A stretch of 64,000 nt of DNA, taken from NCBI GenBank assembly GCA_963714205.1, contig CAVQNQ010000002.1:1426001-1490000 (forward strand), in the 5' to 3' direction. The notes under the pieces were generated by a model. The model saw only the letters and a list, made by a program, of their open reading frames with translations, ran no database searches and was not told where the DNA came from. Source of the stretch: CAVQNQ01 sp963714205. GTDB lineage: Bacteria; Acidobacteriota; Terriglobia; Bryobacterales; Bryobacteraceae. The position numbers were made by a program, and so were the translations under genes. Below are positions 47,701 to 57,377 of the stretch, in pieces. Each line of letters opens with the position of its first letter. Position 1 is the first letter of the stretch.

Positions 47701-50700
47701 CGCAAGCCATGCGTCCCCACCCGCTCTGACCGACGACCGCTACCGGGAACTTGGCCGCATATTCGCCGATGCCGTCCAACGCGGCTGGCAGAATCTCCAT
47801 GGCTTGAATAACGGCTCGCACGGCGCGTCGTCCACTGTTCCCGTGGCGATCACGGGAGCGGCTCTGGGCCTGCCCGGCACCGAGCGCATCTTCGACGATG
47901 CCAATGTCGGCCGCATTCTCCGCGGCCACCAGTTCATCGATGTGATTCCTTCCCGCTTCCGCCGCGCCATCCTCGACAAGCGCATCACCCGGCTCGTCAA
48001 AAGCGAAAACGGAGAGCCGGTGTTCGAGCGCATCGCCAGCACGGCCGATGTCATCAAGCTCGCTGCGCGCGGGGGAGCCTTCGATCTCGAAGGGGAATTC
48101 GGAGTTCCCGCCGACCGCCTGGCCGCCCTTGATCGCGTCACCCAGTTGGCCATGGGCGTGGGCCTCGACGCCCTGCGCGATGCCGGCATCCCTCTGGTCA
48201 TGCGGTACAAGACCACCACTAAAGGCACGCAGCTCCAAGACCGGTGGGTCTTGCCCGATGCCCTGCGCGACGACACCGCCGTCATCTTCGCCTCGGCTTT
48301 CCCCGGCCTGGATTCTTTTGCCGATGAGCTGTCCCGCTATTTTGTGGACCACGGCCGGCGTGAGCAGTTAGCCATGCTCGAGGATCTGCGTGCCCGCACG
48401 ACCGACACCATGCTGCGGCAGGAAATCGACCGCCGCGCCGACGATCTGCGCGTCGCCATCGAGAAGGATCCTTTCGTCTTCGACCGCCGCTTCGTTTTCC
48501 GCATCCTGGCGATGGGCCATTCGCAGTTCGCCGAATTCATCGGCGCCCGCGGACCCAACACGCATCTCAACTCCGCCTGCGCTAGCACTACCCAAGGCGT
48601 GGCCTTGGCGCAGGACTGGATCCGCGAGGGCCGCTGCCGCCGCGCCATCGTCATATCGGCCGACGACCCCACCTCCGACCACCTCATGGAATGGCTCGGC
48701 TCCGGCTTTCTGGTTACCGGCGCCGCAGCCACCGATGAAGTGGTGGAAGAGGCTGCCCTTCCCTTCGATCGCCGACGCCACGGCATGATCTTGGGGATGG
48801 GCGCAGCGGCCCTCGTGGTCGAAAGCGCCGAAGCCGCGCGCGAACGTGGCATCCGGCCCATCTGCGAAGTCTGGAGCTCCGTGACGGCCAACAGCGCCTT
48901 CCATGGCACGCGCCTGGACGTTCAACACATCAGCCAGGTTATGGAAGACCTGGTGGCCCAAGCCGAAAAGCGCGGCGGCGTCCCGCGTAGGGAGATGGCC
49001 CCGCGCATGGTCTTCGTTTCCCATGAGACCTATACTCCCGCGCGCGGCGGCAGCGCCGCGGCGGAGATCCATGCGCTGCGCCGCGTCTTCGGCGACGCGG
49101 CCGACCAGATCGTGATCGCCAATACCAAGGGTCTGACCGGCCATGCCATGGGCGCCGGCGTCGAGGATGTGGTCGCGGTGAAGACGCTCGAAACCGGATG
49201 CGTGCCACCCGTGGCCAACTTCAAAGAGGTCGATCCCGAGTTGGGGCCGTTGAATCTTTCCAAGGGCGGCCTCTATCCCGTGGAGTATGCGCTGCGCCTG
49301 GGCGCCGGCTTCGGCTCCCAGATCAGCATGACGCTTTACCACTGGACGGGCGCCACGGACGCCGCTCGTCCCACGCCCGAGGCGCTCGGCTTCGCCTATC
49401 GCGTCGCCGATAAGGCCGCCTGGAATGCCTGGATGACCCGGATCTCGGGCCAGCCGGCCGCGAATCTGGAGGTCGCTCATCGCACCCTGCGTGTCCGGGA
49501 CCAGGGCGCCTCGGTGCACGCGCCCGAGGTTACCGCCGCGGTTCCCGCCGCGCCGTCCCAGCCGCAGCCGCAACCTAAGCCGGTGCCCGCGCCGGTAGCC
49601 GCGCCCGCGCCCAAGCCGGCGCCCGCTCCTCAACCTAAACCCGCCGTGCAGGCCGACCCGGTGAAAGAGCGCGTCCTCGCTTTGGTCGCGGAAAAGACGG
49701 GATACCCGGTAGAAATGCTCGATCTGGATCTCGACCTCGAGGCCGATCTCGGCGTGGACACCGTCAAGCAGGCCGAGATGTTTGCGGCCATCCGCGAAGC
49801 CTACGGAATTGCCCGCGACGACCAGATCAAGTTGCGCGATTTCCCCACGCTCTCCCATGTGCTGCGCTTCGTGCGCGACCGGCGGCCGGATCTGGCTCAG
49901 GCTCCCGCGCCCGCTCCTGCTCCCGTCGCGTCGCAGCCCGCAACCGCCGCTGCTATCCCACCGGCCCCGGGCGCCCCGCCCGTCGAACCCGGCGGCGCGG
50001 TGAGAGAGCAAATCCTGCAAATGGTGGTCGATAAGACCGGCTACCCGCGCGACATGCTGGACCTGGATCTCGACCTCGAGGCCGATCTCGGCGTCGATAC
50101 CGTCAAACAGGCCGAGATGTTCACCGCCATTCGCGAAACCTACGGCATCCCGCGCGATGAGAACCGTAAGCTGCGCGACTACCCCACACTCAAGCACATT
50201 ATCCGTTTCGTTCTCGAGAATCGTCCCGACCTGGCCGGCACGGCCCCTGTCGCCACTCCTATCTCCGCTAGCGCCCTGCAGTCCGCACCGCCCGCCGCCG
50301 CGGCGCCCGCGCCGCCTCCCGCCTCCGGCAATCCCATTCAGGCGGCCGTGCTCCAGATCGTCGCCGAGAAGACTGGTTATCCCCAAGACATGCTGGACCT
50401 GGATCTCGACCTCGAAGCCGATCTCGGCGTCGATACCGTCAAACAGGCCGAGATGTTCACCGCCATCCGCGAGAAGTACAACATCCCGCGCGACGAGAAC
50501 CGCAAGCTGCGCGACTACCCCACGCTCCGGCACGTCATGGGCTTCGTTCTCGAGAAGCGCCCCGACCTGGCCGCCGCGGCTTCGCCTCCGGCAACGCCTG
50601 CCCCCGTCGCGGCCGCCGCCGCACCCGCACCCGCCGAGCCCGCCGTTGCTGCGCCCGCGCCGGCCGCGGACGACCCCATCAAAGAGGCCGTGCTGGCGAT

Positions 50701-53497
50701 CGTCTCCGAAAAGACCGGGTATCCCAAGGACATGCTGGACCTGGAGCTCGATCTCGAAGCCGATCTCGGCGTCGACACTGTTAAGCAGGCTGAGATGTTC
50801 GCCGCCGTGCGCGCCGCGTTTCAGATCCCGCGAGATGGCGATCTGAAGCTGCGCGACTTCCCCACGCTGTCCCACGTCATTCAGTTCGCACGCGACCGGC
50901 AGCCGCAGGCTGCCGCGGAGCCGGCTTCTGTCGCGGCTGCGCCCGTGCGCCCGGCTCCCGCCAGCTTCCAAGCCGCCAACCTGGTTCCGCGCCGCGTCCC
51001 GGTCCCCGAACTGCGTCCTCCGCTTTCCCTGTGCAAGTCCACCGGAGTGACTCTGGGCCCCGGACGGCGCGTAGTCGTCATGCCGGATCGCGGTGGGGTG
51101 GGGCACGCTCTCGTGGAAGGTCTCCAGTTGATGGGCGTCGAAGTCCTCCAGCTCGATCCTGCCATGGATGCCGGTGCGCTGGCCGCTCGTCTCCAGGAAT
51201 GGCTCGCCGCCGGCCCCATCGCGGGAGTCTACTGGCTTCCCGCCCTGGATCGCGAGGGCAGCCTGAGCGAAATGGATTTGGACGCCTGGCACGAAGCTCT
51301 GCGCGTGCGTGTCAAATCCTTCTACGCCACGATGCGCGCTCTTTACGAGCAGGTGGCCTCGCCCGGCACTTTCCTGATTTCGGCGACGCGGCTCGGCGGC
51401 CGGCACGGCTACGATGACGCCGGAGCGTTCGCGCCACTGGGCGGAGCTGTCACGGGCTTCACTAAAACCTACAAACGCGAGCGCACCGCCGCTCTCGTCA
51501 AAGCCGTCGATTTCGAAGCCGAGCGCCAGACCTTCGAGGCCGCCGAAATCCTGATCGATGAAACCCTCCGCGACCCCGCCGTGGTCGAGGTCGGCTGCCA
51601 GGGCGGCCAGCGCTGGACAATCGGGCTGCGCGAGCAGCCGGCCGCGGATGGCCAGCCCGGCCTCGCGCTCGATAAGAACACCGTCTTTGTCGTCACCGGC
51701 GCCGCGGGGAGCATCGTCTCCGCCATCACCGCCGATCTCGCCGCCGCCTCCGGAGGCGCCTTCTATCTTCTCGACGTGGTCCCCGAGCCCGCTCCGCACG
51801 ACCCCGATTTGCAGCGCTTCGCCGCCGATAAGGAAGGCCTTAAGCGCGATCTCATCGCGCGCCTGCAGGCCAACGGCAAACGGGCTACTCCCGCAATGGT
51901 GGAAAAGGAGCTGCAAGCCCTGGAGCGCGCCCAGGCCGCACGCGCCGCCATCGATGCGGTTCAAGCCGCCGGCGGAACGGCGCACTACTTCAGCGTCAAC
52001 CTCACCGATGCCGCCGCGGTGGCCCGGGCGATCGGCCAGGTGCGCGAGCGCAGCGGCCGCATCGATGTGCTGCTGCACGCTGCCGGCATCGAGCGCAGCC
52101 ACATGCTGCCTGCCAAGGACGCCCGCGAATTCGATCTGGTCTTCGACGTCAAGAGCGACGGCTGGTTCAATCTTCTGCGCGCCATCGGCGATATGCCTCT
52201 GGGGGCGGCCGTGGCGTTCAGCTCCATCGCCGGCCGCTTCGGCAATGGCGGCCAGACCGATTACAGCGCCGCCAACGACCTGCTGTGCAAAATCGTCTCC
52301 AGTTTCCGAACCACCCGCCCGGCTACCCGCGGCATCGCCATCGATTGGACCGCCTGGGGCGGAATCGGTATGGCCACCCGCGGCTCCATTCCGAAAATGA
52401 TGGAGGCTGCGGGCATCGACATGCTGCCGCCCGAAGCCGGCATCCCCTGGATTCGCCGCGAATTGACCGAAGGCGGCACGCGCGGTGAAGTCGTCGTCGC
52501 CCAGCGTCTCGGCATCCTGTTGGATGAATGGGATGCCGAGGGCGGCATCGATATCGCCGCGCCGGCCGCCTCTTCGCCGGGGCCGATGATCGGCCGCCTC
52601 AGCCAGGCGAAACTTCACAGCGGCCTCACCTTCGAGACCACCCTCGATCCGAAGCTCCAGCCGTTCCTCTACGATCACCGCATCGCCGGCACGCCCGTGC
52701 TGCCCGGCGTCATGGGCGTCGAAGCCTTCGCGGAAGCCGCCCTCTCCATGCTTCCGGACTGGAAGGTCGAAGCTCTGGAGGACGTTGATTTCCTCGCGCC
52801 ATTCAAATTCTACCGGGACGAGCCGCGCTCCCTGACGGTCCAGGCGGCGCTCTCTCCTCTCGGCGATCAAGTGGTGGCGGATTGCCGGTTGATCGGCAGC
52901 CGGTCGCTCCCCAACCAGGCCGAGCCGCAGATCTCGACGCACTTCACGGGACGCGTGCGGATGTCGCGCAACGCGCCTGAAACCACACCAGCCGAGACGC
53001 CCGGCGCGCCCGCCGGTCCCATGATCGAGGCCGGCGATATCTATCGCTTATACTTCCACGGGCCGGCATACCAGGTTCTGGAACGCGCCTGGCGGGATGG
53101 AGACCGTATCGTCGGCCAGATGGCCCAAGGCTTGCCCGACAACCATCAACCGCCCGACCTGCCACTCTCGATGGCGCCGCGCTTGATCGAGCTTTGCTTC
53201 CAGACCGCCGGCCTCTGGGAAATCGCGCGGGGCCGCATGGGTCTGCCGCAGCACATCGATCGCGTCTCGCTGTTCCGTGCGCCGGAGTTGGCCGATGGGC
53301 CGCTGTTCGCGGTGGTCGCTCCGGATCTCGCGAATGGGAGCTGCGCGGTCGAGGTTGTGGACATCGCGGGAACCCGCTACCTCTCTATGAGCGGCTACCG
53401 CATGGTGGCGCTCGAGTCCATCGATGGCGAGCCGGTGAAAGCCTTGCAAGCCGTCCTGGCCGCGGGCACGAGTAAGTCTATGGCGAGCGTCGTATAA
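44794..53497 (+). CDS. PfaA-like megasynthase KS-AT-KS-ACPx4-KR-DH (1-base frameshift in KS1)
   Basis: About 2900 aa when repaired. KS1 (~12-480): active Cys in TTDAACASAMA (residue ~223), His in GHGTST and in NFGHLKGG. AT (~618-930): Ser in GHSMGEYGAL and SHAFHTS, which points to malonyl-CoA. KS2 (~1015-1515): Cys in NSACASTTQG, His in SHETYTPA and in GLTGHAMG. Four carrier domains (~1622-2040), each with LGVDTVKQAE. KR (~2050-2580): VTGAAGSIV, SSIAGRFGNGGQTDYSAAND. DH (~2600-2895): DHRIAGTPVLPG (HxxxGxxxxP). The frame breaks at TTT 45928-45930: TT gives NGFTFPTHSVPLG. No enoyl reductase or thioesterase is seen. GTG 44794 has AGGGAG; ATG 44812 is an alternative. It is followed two bases later by a PPTase gene. 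Confidence 0.92.
49661..50912 (+). repeat. Four tandem carrier-protein repeats with Thr at the phosphopantetheine site
   Basis: Four in-frame copies of a ~75-aa acyl carrier domain, spaced 112-114 codons apart and separated by Ala/Pro-rich linkers. Each contains ADLGVDTVKQAEMF. The Thr codons are 49760 (ACC), 50099 (ACC), 50435 (ACC) and 50777 (ACT). DNA identity is very high in the core of copies 2 and 3. In known carrier proteins this position is the Ser that receives phosphopantetheine. Confidence 0.9.
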
Positions 53498-53499
53498 CC

Positions 53500-54267
53500 A
53501 TGAACACCAATGAGATCGACGTATATTGGCTCGAACAGACCGAAGCTGAAATTCCGGCGGAGAACTACTGGCTCACCAGAAGCGAGACTCTCCGCCTGGA
53601 TGCCCTGCGCTTCCCCAAGCGTCGTGACGATTGGCTTATGGGGCGCTTTACCGCAAAAAGGGCCGTGGCCGCCTGGCTCGGCATGCGCCCCGCGCGGCTG
53701 GAGGAGATCGAAATACGCTCCGCGGCTTCGGGCGCGCCCGAAGTCTACTTGTTGGAACGGCCCGCGCCCATCGTGATTTCCCTAAGCCATCGCAACGGCG
53801 TGGCTGCTTGCGCGGTGGCCCCTTCTGGCGTGGCCTTGGGCTGCGATCTGGAAATCGCGGAGCCGCGTGGCGAAGCCTTCCTCGCCGACTATTTCACAGC
53901 CGGGGAACAAGCCTGTATCCGGGAGGCGCCCGCCGCAGAGCGGCCCCGGCTCGCCGCGCTCTTCTGGAGCGCCAAGGAGAGCGCCCTCAAAGCGCTGCGC
54001 GCCGGCCTGCGGCTCGATACCCGCTCGGTGAGCGTGACATTGAACGGCCCGCACGAGCCACCCGAGCAGTACCGCGCCAATGGCTGGCATCCGCTGTGCG
54101 CGCGCCACGGCAACATCGACACGTTCCACGGCTGGTGGCGCCAGACCGGAACCTTGCTGCGAACCCTGGTGGCCGCGCCGGCGCCGGCAGCCCCGCTCAG
54201 CTTGCGCCCCGCGCGCCGGCATTCCGCAACGGCAGCCGCCGCAACGGCACTCGCGAGTTCCGCTTAG
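53500..54267 (+). CDS. Sfp-type 4'-phosphopantetheinyl transferase
   Basis: A 255-aa enzyme that moves phosphopantetheine from CoA to a carrier-protein side chain. Family motifs: RRDDWLMGRFTAKRAV near the N terminus, ISLSHRNGVAACAV, the magnesium site GCDLEIAEPR and FWSAKESALKALRAG. The length and the order of motifs match the Sfp/Gsp group used for polyketide and non-ribosomal carriers rather than AcpS. It starts two bases after the megasynthase stop, so its natural substrate is very probably the four carrier domains. The C-terminal Ala/Pro-rich tail is unusual. It ends overlapping the Nudix gene by four bases. Confidence 0.92.
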   Translation: MNTNEIDVYWLEQTEAEIPAENYWLTRSETLRLDALRFPKRRDDWLMGRFTAKRAVAAWLGMRPARLEEIEIRSAASGAPEVYLLERPAPIVISLSHRNGVAACAVAPSGVALGCDLEIAEPRGEAFLADYFTAGEQACIREAPAAERPRLAALFWSAKESALKALRAGLRLDTRSVSVTLNGPHEPPEQYRANGWHPLCARHGNIDTFHGWWRQTGTLLRTLVAAPAPAAPLSLRPARRHSATAAAATALASSA

Positions 54268-54809
54268 GGCGCCATCCCCGGCTCGGCCGGCGGCAGCTTG
54301 AGCTTCCCACGCACCACCGCCGCCATTAGCGTGGCTACGTGCAGCGAATGATCGAAGCGGCCGTCCAGCATCGCGCGAGCCAGTTCCGCGAGCGTCCACA
54401 CGGTAACCTCGATGCCCGCTTCCGGCGCCCGACCCTCCACCCGGCGCGCTCCCGTCGCCAGGCAGTTCCAGATGCGGTTGCCCAAGCGCCCGGTATCCGG
54501 AAACATGGGGCCGAGCACCTCCAGGGTCTCCGCCTCATAGCCGGTTTCCTCGAGCAACTCGCGCCGCGCGGCCTGCTCCGGCGTCTCGCCCGGATCCACT
54601 AGGCCGCTGGGCAACTCCAGCATGTACCGCTCCACCGCCGGCCGGTACTGCCGCACGATCAGCACGCGCTCATCGGGCGTGATGGCCAGGACCGCGGCAT
54701 AATCCGGAAGCCGGAGCGAATACCACGGGGCCCCGGCCGGCTCCAGCCTCTTGGCGAGCAGATCGAACCACGGCGTCCGAAATGCGATAGAGCTGTCCAA
54801 GGGTCTCAT
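54264..54809 (-). CDS. Nudix hydrolase (ADP-ribose pyrophosphatase-like)
   Basis: A 181-aa Nudix enzyme that cleaves nucleoside diphosphates linked to X. The Nudix box GX5EX7REUXEEXGU is complete in GETPEQAARRELLEETGYEA, preceded by ELPSGLVDPG. The N-terminal VLIVRQYRPAVERYMLE is typical of ADP-ribose/NudF-type hydrolases. It is convergent with the PPTase. The exact nucleotide substrate is inferred from the subfamily. Confidence 0.9.
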   Translation of the reverse strand: MRPLDSSIAFRTPWFDLLAKRLEPAGAPWYSLRLPDYAAVLAITPDERVLIVRQYRPAVERYMLELPSGLVDPGETPEQAARRELLEETGYEAETLEVLGPMFPDTGRLGNRIWNCLATGARRVEGRAPEAGIEVTVWTLAELARAMLDGRFDHSLHVATLMAAVVRGKLKLPPAEPGMAP

Positions 54810-54840
54810 GGTCTCCAGCCGTCACATATTACAGAAGTAT

Positions 54841-56108
54841 TTATTTGCCGCGATAGAACACGCGCCAGACTTTGCCCTTCTGGCTTTCGGTGATATACAA
54901 CGATCCGTCGGGCGCCTGCGCCACCCCGTCCGCTCGCGCAAGAGCATCTTCAGGGTTCATGATCTGCGCCTTTCCGGCGAAGCCGCTCGCAAAGACCTCG
55001 AATTTGCCCGAGGGTTTGTCACCGGAAAATGGCTGGAACGTAATGTTCGAAACTTCCTGCGGAAGTGGCGCGCGATTCCAGGATCCATGAAAAGCAATAA
55101 ACGCGCCGTTGCGATACCGAGGTGGCAACTGACTACCGCTGTAGAACATCACGTCAACCGGCGCCCAGTGGGCCGGAAAACTGGTGATCGGTAATTTGAA
55201 CTCCGCGCAACGGCCGACCGTTTTGCCGTCCCCGCCATATTCCGGATTCAGCAGCAATTGGTTCACGGTGTAATCGTAGAAGCAGAACGGCCAACCGAAG
55301 TTGTCGCCTTGTTTTTCAATCCGGTACATCGGCTCGGCAGGGCGGGTGGCGTTCTCCTCCGCGGTGAACTTCCCGGGCCAAAGCACGTCGAGCTGATCGC
55401 GGTTGTTCATCACTACGTAGAGACTCCGTCATGCCACGTAATAGCCGGCATCTGGCGCATTCCGGTCGCGTACCGGACACCATCTGCCTGCGTCTGTCCG
55501 AGCTTGCTGTCGCTGAATTTCCAGATTCCGCCATGCTTTTCGAGAATCGGGCAGGGGTCCTGTCCAGGCGATTGTCTGCTACGGTCACGCACCTGGCAGG
55601 CGTTTGAGGGAGCGCCGACATTAACATACAACGATCCCTTGCCGTCGAAAGCGATGCCCTTGTCGCCGTGCTGCCGGCCGCCCTCCAGCCCCGAAACCAC
55701 GACTTCCGGGGCGCCGGACGGCTTGAGTTGGCCCGGTGTCATTTTGTAACGCTCCACCGAGTTCACCTTCGCAACCCACAGGTAGCCGTCACGCAACTCG
55801 ATGCCGGTGGCGCTGCCTTCTCCGAATTTCTCGACGATTTCGAACCGGCCATCCCCATTAGCGTCGCGGAGCGCCGCCACCCCGCCATCCATGAGAGCGA
55901 CATAGAGGTCGCCGTTGGCCGCAACCGTGGCATGGCGACCCTGGCCCACATTGTTCGCGACCACCAGAGCGCAGAAGCCCGGAGGCAGCGTGAGACCGCC
56001 GTTATCCGAATCGCAGGCGATAGGACCCGCGGCGTGCAGAGCCGATTGGGAAAGTAACATCGCAGCAGCCACTACAAGATATAGAAAAGAGTTTCTTGAG
56101 TCGATCAT
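54841..56108 (-). CDS. PQQ-type sugar (sorbosone/glucose) dehydrogenase, frameshifted
   Basis: An exported beta-propeller dehydrogenase, ~421 aa when repaired. It has a signal peptide (SFLYLVVAAAMLLSQSALHA), LPPGFCALVVANNVGQGRHA, GDKGIAFDGKGSLYVNVGAP, YATGMRQMPAITWHDG and, in the other frame, NNRDQLDVLWPGKF, GDNFGWPFCFYDY and FHGSWNRAP. These match the soluble glucose/sorbosone dehydrogenase family. The frame changes near 55416-55422 (GGAGTCTCTACG, coding strand): removing CT or adding one base makes DGVYVVMNN or DGVLYVVMNN. Its ATG faces a cytochrome c gene, a likely electron acceptor. Confidence 0.82.
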
Positions 56109-56160
56109 GGCGTGTCCTCTATACGAGACAGTGCAGCTAGCTACAGGCTACCATAGGTAT

Positions 56161-56586
56161 GTGAAACCACTCTTATGGTTGGCGTGTTTGGCGGTGCTTG
56201 CGACGGCCCAGTTTCGAGGGCGCGCGCAAGCTCATACCTCCACGCGCGACGGCGTCTATACCGAAAGTCAGGCCCGGCGCGGAGAGGCGTCGTACCGGAA
56301 ATCATGCGCTTCATGCCACGGCCAGCAATTGCAGGGTTCCGGAGCGGCCACTCCTCCGCTCGCCGGATCTGACTTTACGGCGAACTGGGATGGCCAGACG
56401 TTGAACGACTTATTCGACCGGATTCAAACCACCATGCCGGCGGATCATCCCGGAAAGCTCACTCGCGCTGAAAACGCCGATATTCTCGCCTACATGCTGC
56501 AGTTCAATAAGCTGCCCGCGGGCAAAAAGGAGCTTCCGAGCGACCCGGACGCGCTGCAGCAGATCCAGTTCGAAGCGGTCAAGTAG
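56161..56586 (+). CDS. Monohaem cytochrome c
   Basis: A 141-aa periplasmic protein with signal peptide (PLLWLACLAVLATAQ), haem site SCASCHGQQL and a likely axial Met in the C-terminal half (TTMPADHPGKL). The C-terminal segment ADILAYMLQFNKLPAGKKEL is typical of small cytochromes paired with dehydrogenases. GTG 56161 puts the signal peptide at the N terminus; ATG 56107 would overlap the start of the divergent dehydrogenase. It probably accepts electrons from that dehydrogenase. Confidence 0.85.
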   Translation: MKPLLWLACLAVLATAQFRGRAQAHTSTRDGVYTESQARRGEASYRKSCASCHGQQLQGSGAATPPLAGSDFTANWDGQTLNDLFDRIQTTMPADHPGKLTRAENADILAYMLQFNKLPAGKKELPSDPDALQQIQFEAVK

Positions 56587-56660
56587 CTCCCGACCTGTAT
56601 GCGTACGTACGGCGGGCGGCGATGCGTACTGGTATACATTACCCTTGAGGTGAACTTCCG

Positions 56661-57278
56661 ATGAAGACGACGCTCCGAAGCGTACTTTCCGCGGCCATCG
56701 TTATCGCATCGCCGATTATGGCGCTCGCTCAGAATCCTCCGGCCAAGGCTCCGCCGCCGCGCCCGGTCTTTTGGGTTACCACGACGGCCTGGTCGGATGG
56801 CGCGGAGATTCCCATGCGGAACGCGGTTCGGGGTGACAACAAGTCGCCCGCATTTGAGTTCCACTGGAACCTGGGCACAAATCCAACGACCCCTCCGGCT
56901 GGTTTGCAGAGCTACGCCGTGATTTTTCACGACGTCGAAAACGCCATGAATAAGACGACGGCCGACACTCTCCATTGGACGTTGTTTAACATTCCCGGAA
57001 CCGCCCAGGGGCTGCCAGAGGGATTGGGATCTGGCGACCTGCCCGATGGAGCGCGCAATGGTCCGGGCCTTGCGTCTCTTACCGGAAAAACTCCAGCCTA
57101 CTTCGGACCCGGCGCGGGCCCCGGGCCTTTGCATCACTACGTATTTGAATTCTACGCCCTCGACACGAAGCTCGATCTGCCCGCCACCACAACGCGCGAG
57201 GACTTGCTTAAGGCCATGGATGGCCATGTTATTGGCAAATCGGCGTGGTTCGGCCGGTTCCATACGCCGGCGCCGTAG
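56661..57278 (+). CDS. Exported YbhB/YbcL (Raf kinase inhibitor-like) protein
   Basis: A 205-aa PEBP-family protein with a signal peptide (LSAAIVIASPIMALAQ). Family strings include SPAFEFHWNLG, YAVIFHDVENAMNK and HWTLFNIPG, the ligand-site region GPGAGPGPLHHYVFEFYALD, and LDLPATTTREDLLKAMDGHV. Bacterial members bind small anions or phospho-ligands; their role is not settled. ATG 56661 has TTGAGGTGA about eight bases upstream. TATACA lies a further ten bases upstream as a possible -10. Confidence 0.9.
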   Translation: MKTTLRSVLSAAIVIASPIMALAQNPPAKAPPPRPVFWVTTTAWSDGAEIPMRNAVRGDNKSPAFEFHWNLGTNPTTPPAGLQSYAVIFHDVENAMNKTTADTLHWTLFNIPGTAQGLPEGLGSGDLPDGARNGPGLASLTGKTPAYFGPGAGPGPLHHYVFEFYALDTKLDLPATTTREDLLKAMDGHVIGKSAWFGRFHTPAP

Positions 57279-57377
57279 GTGCGGTTAAGACTCGCGCCTG
57301 CGTCGTGAGAAACGAAACAAACTCCGCGCCGGCCGGTGGCCGCGTGCGGCAAAATGGAACGCAGGAGACACTTTTGA

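Noticed and set aside
46556..48352. A 598-codon open frame on the minus strand
   Set aside because: It is antisense to the AT and the start of KS2.
49661..50912. Tandem repeat considered as a CRISPR or satellite
   Set aside because: The period of about 340 bases is in frame and encodes carrier domains, so it is a protein repeat.
48368..52942. A 1,524-codon open frame on the minus strand opposite the megasynthase
   Set aside because: It is antisense to well-supported KS, carrier and KR domains, has a low-complexity Asp/Gly/His-rich translation and no recognised domain. High GC at third positions of the real gene explains the open frame.
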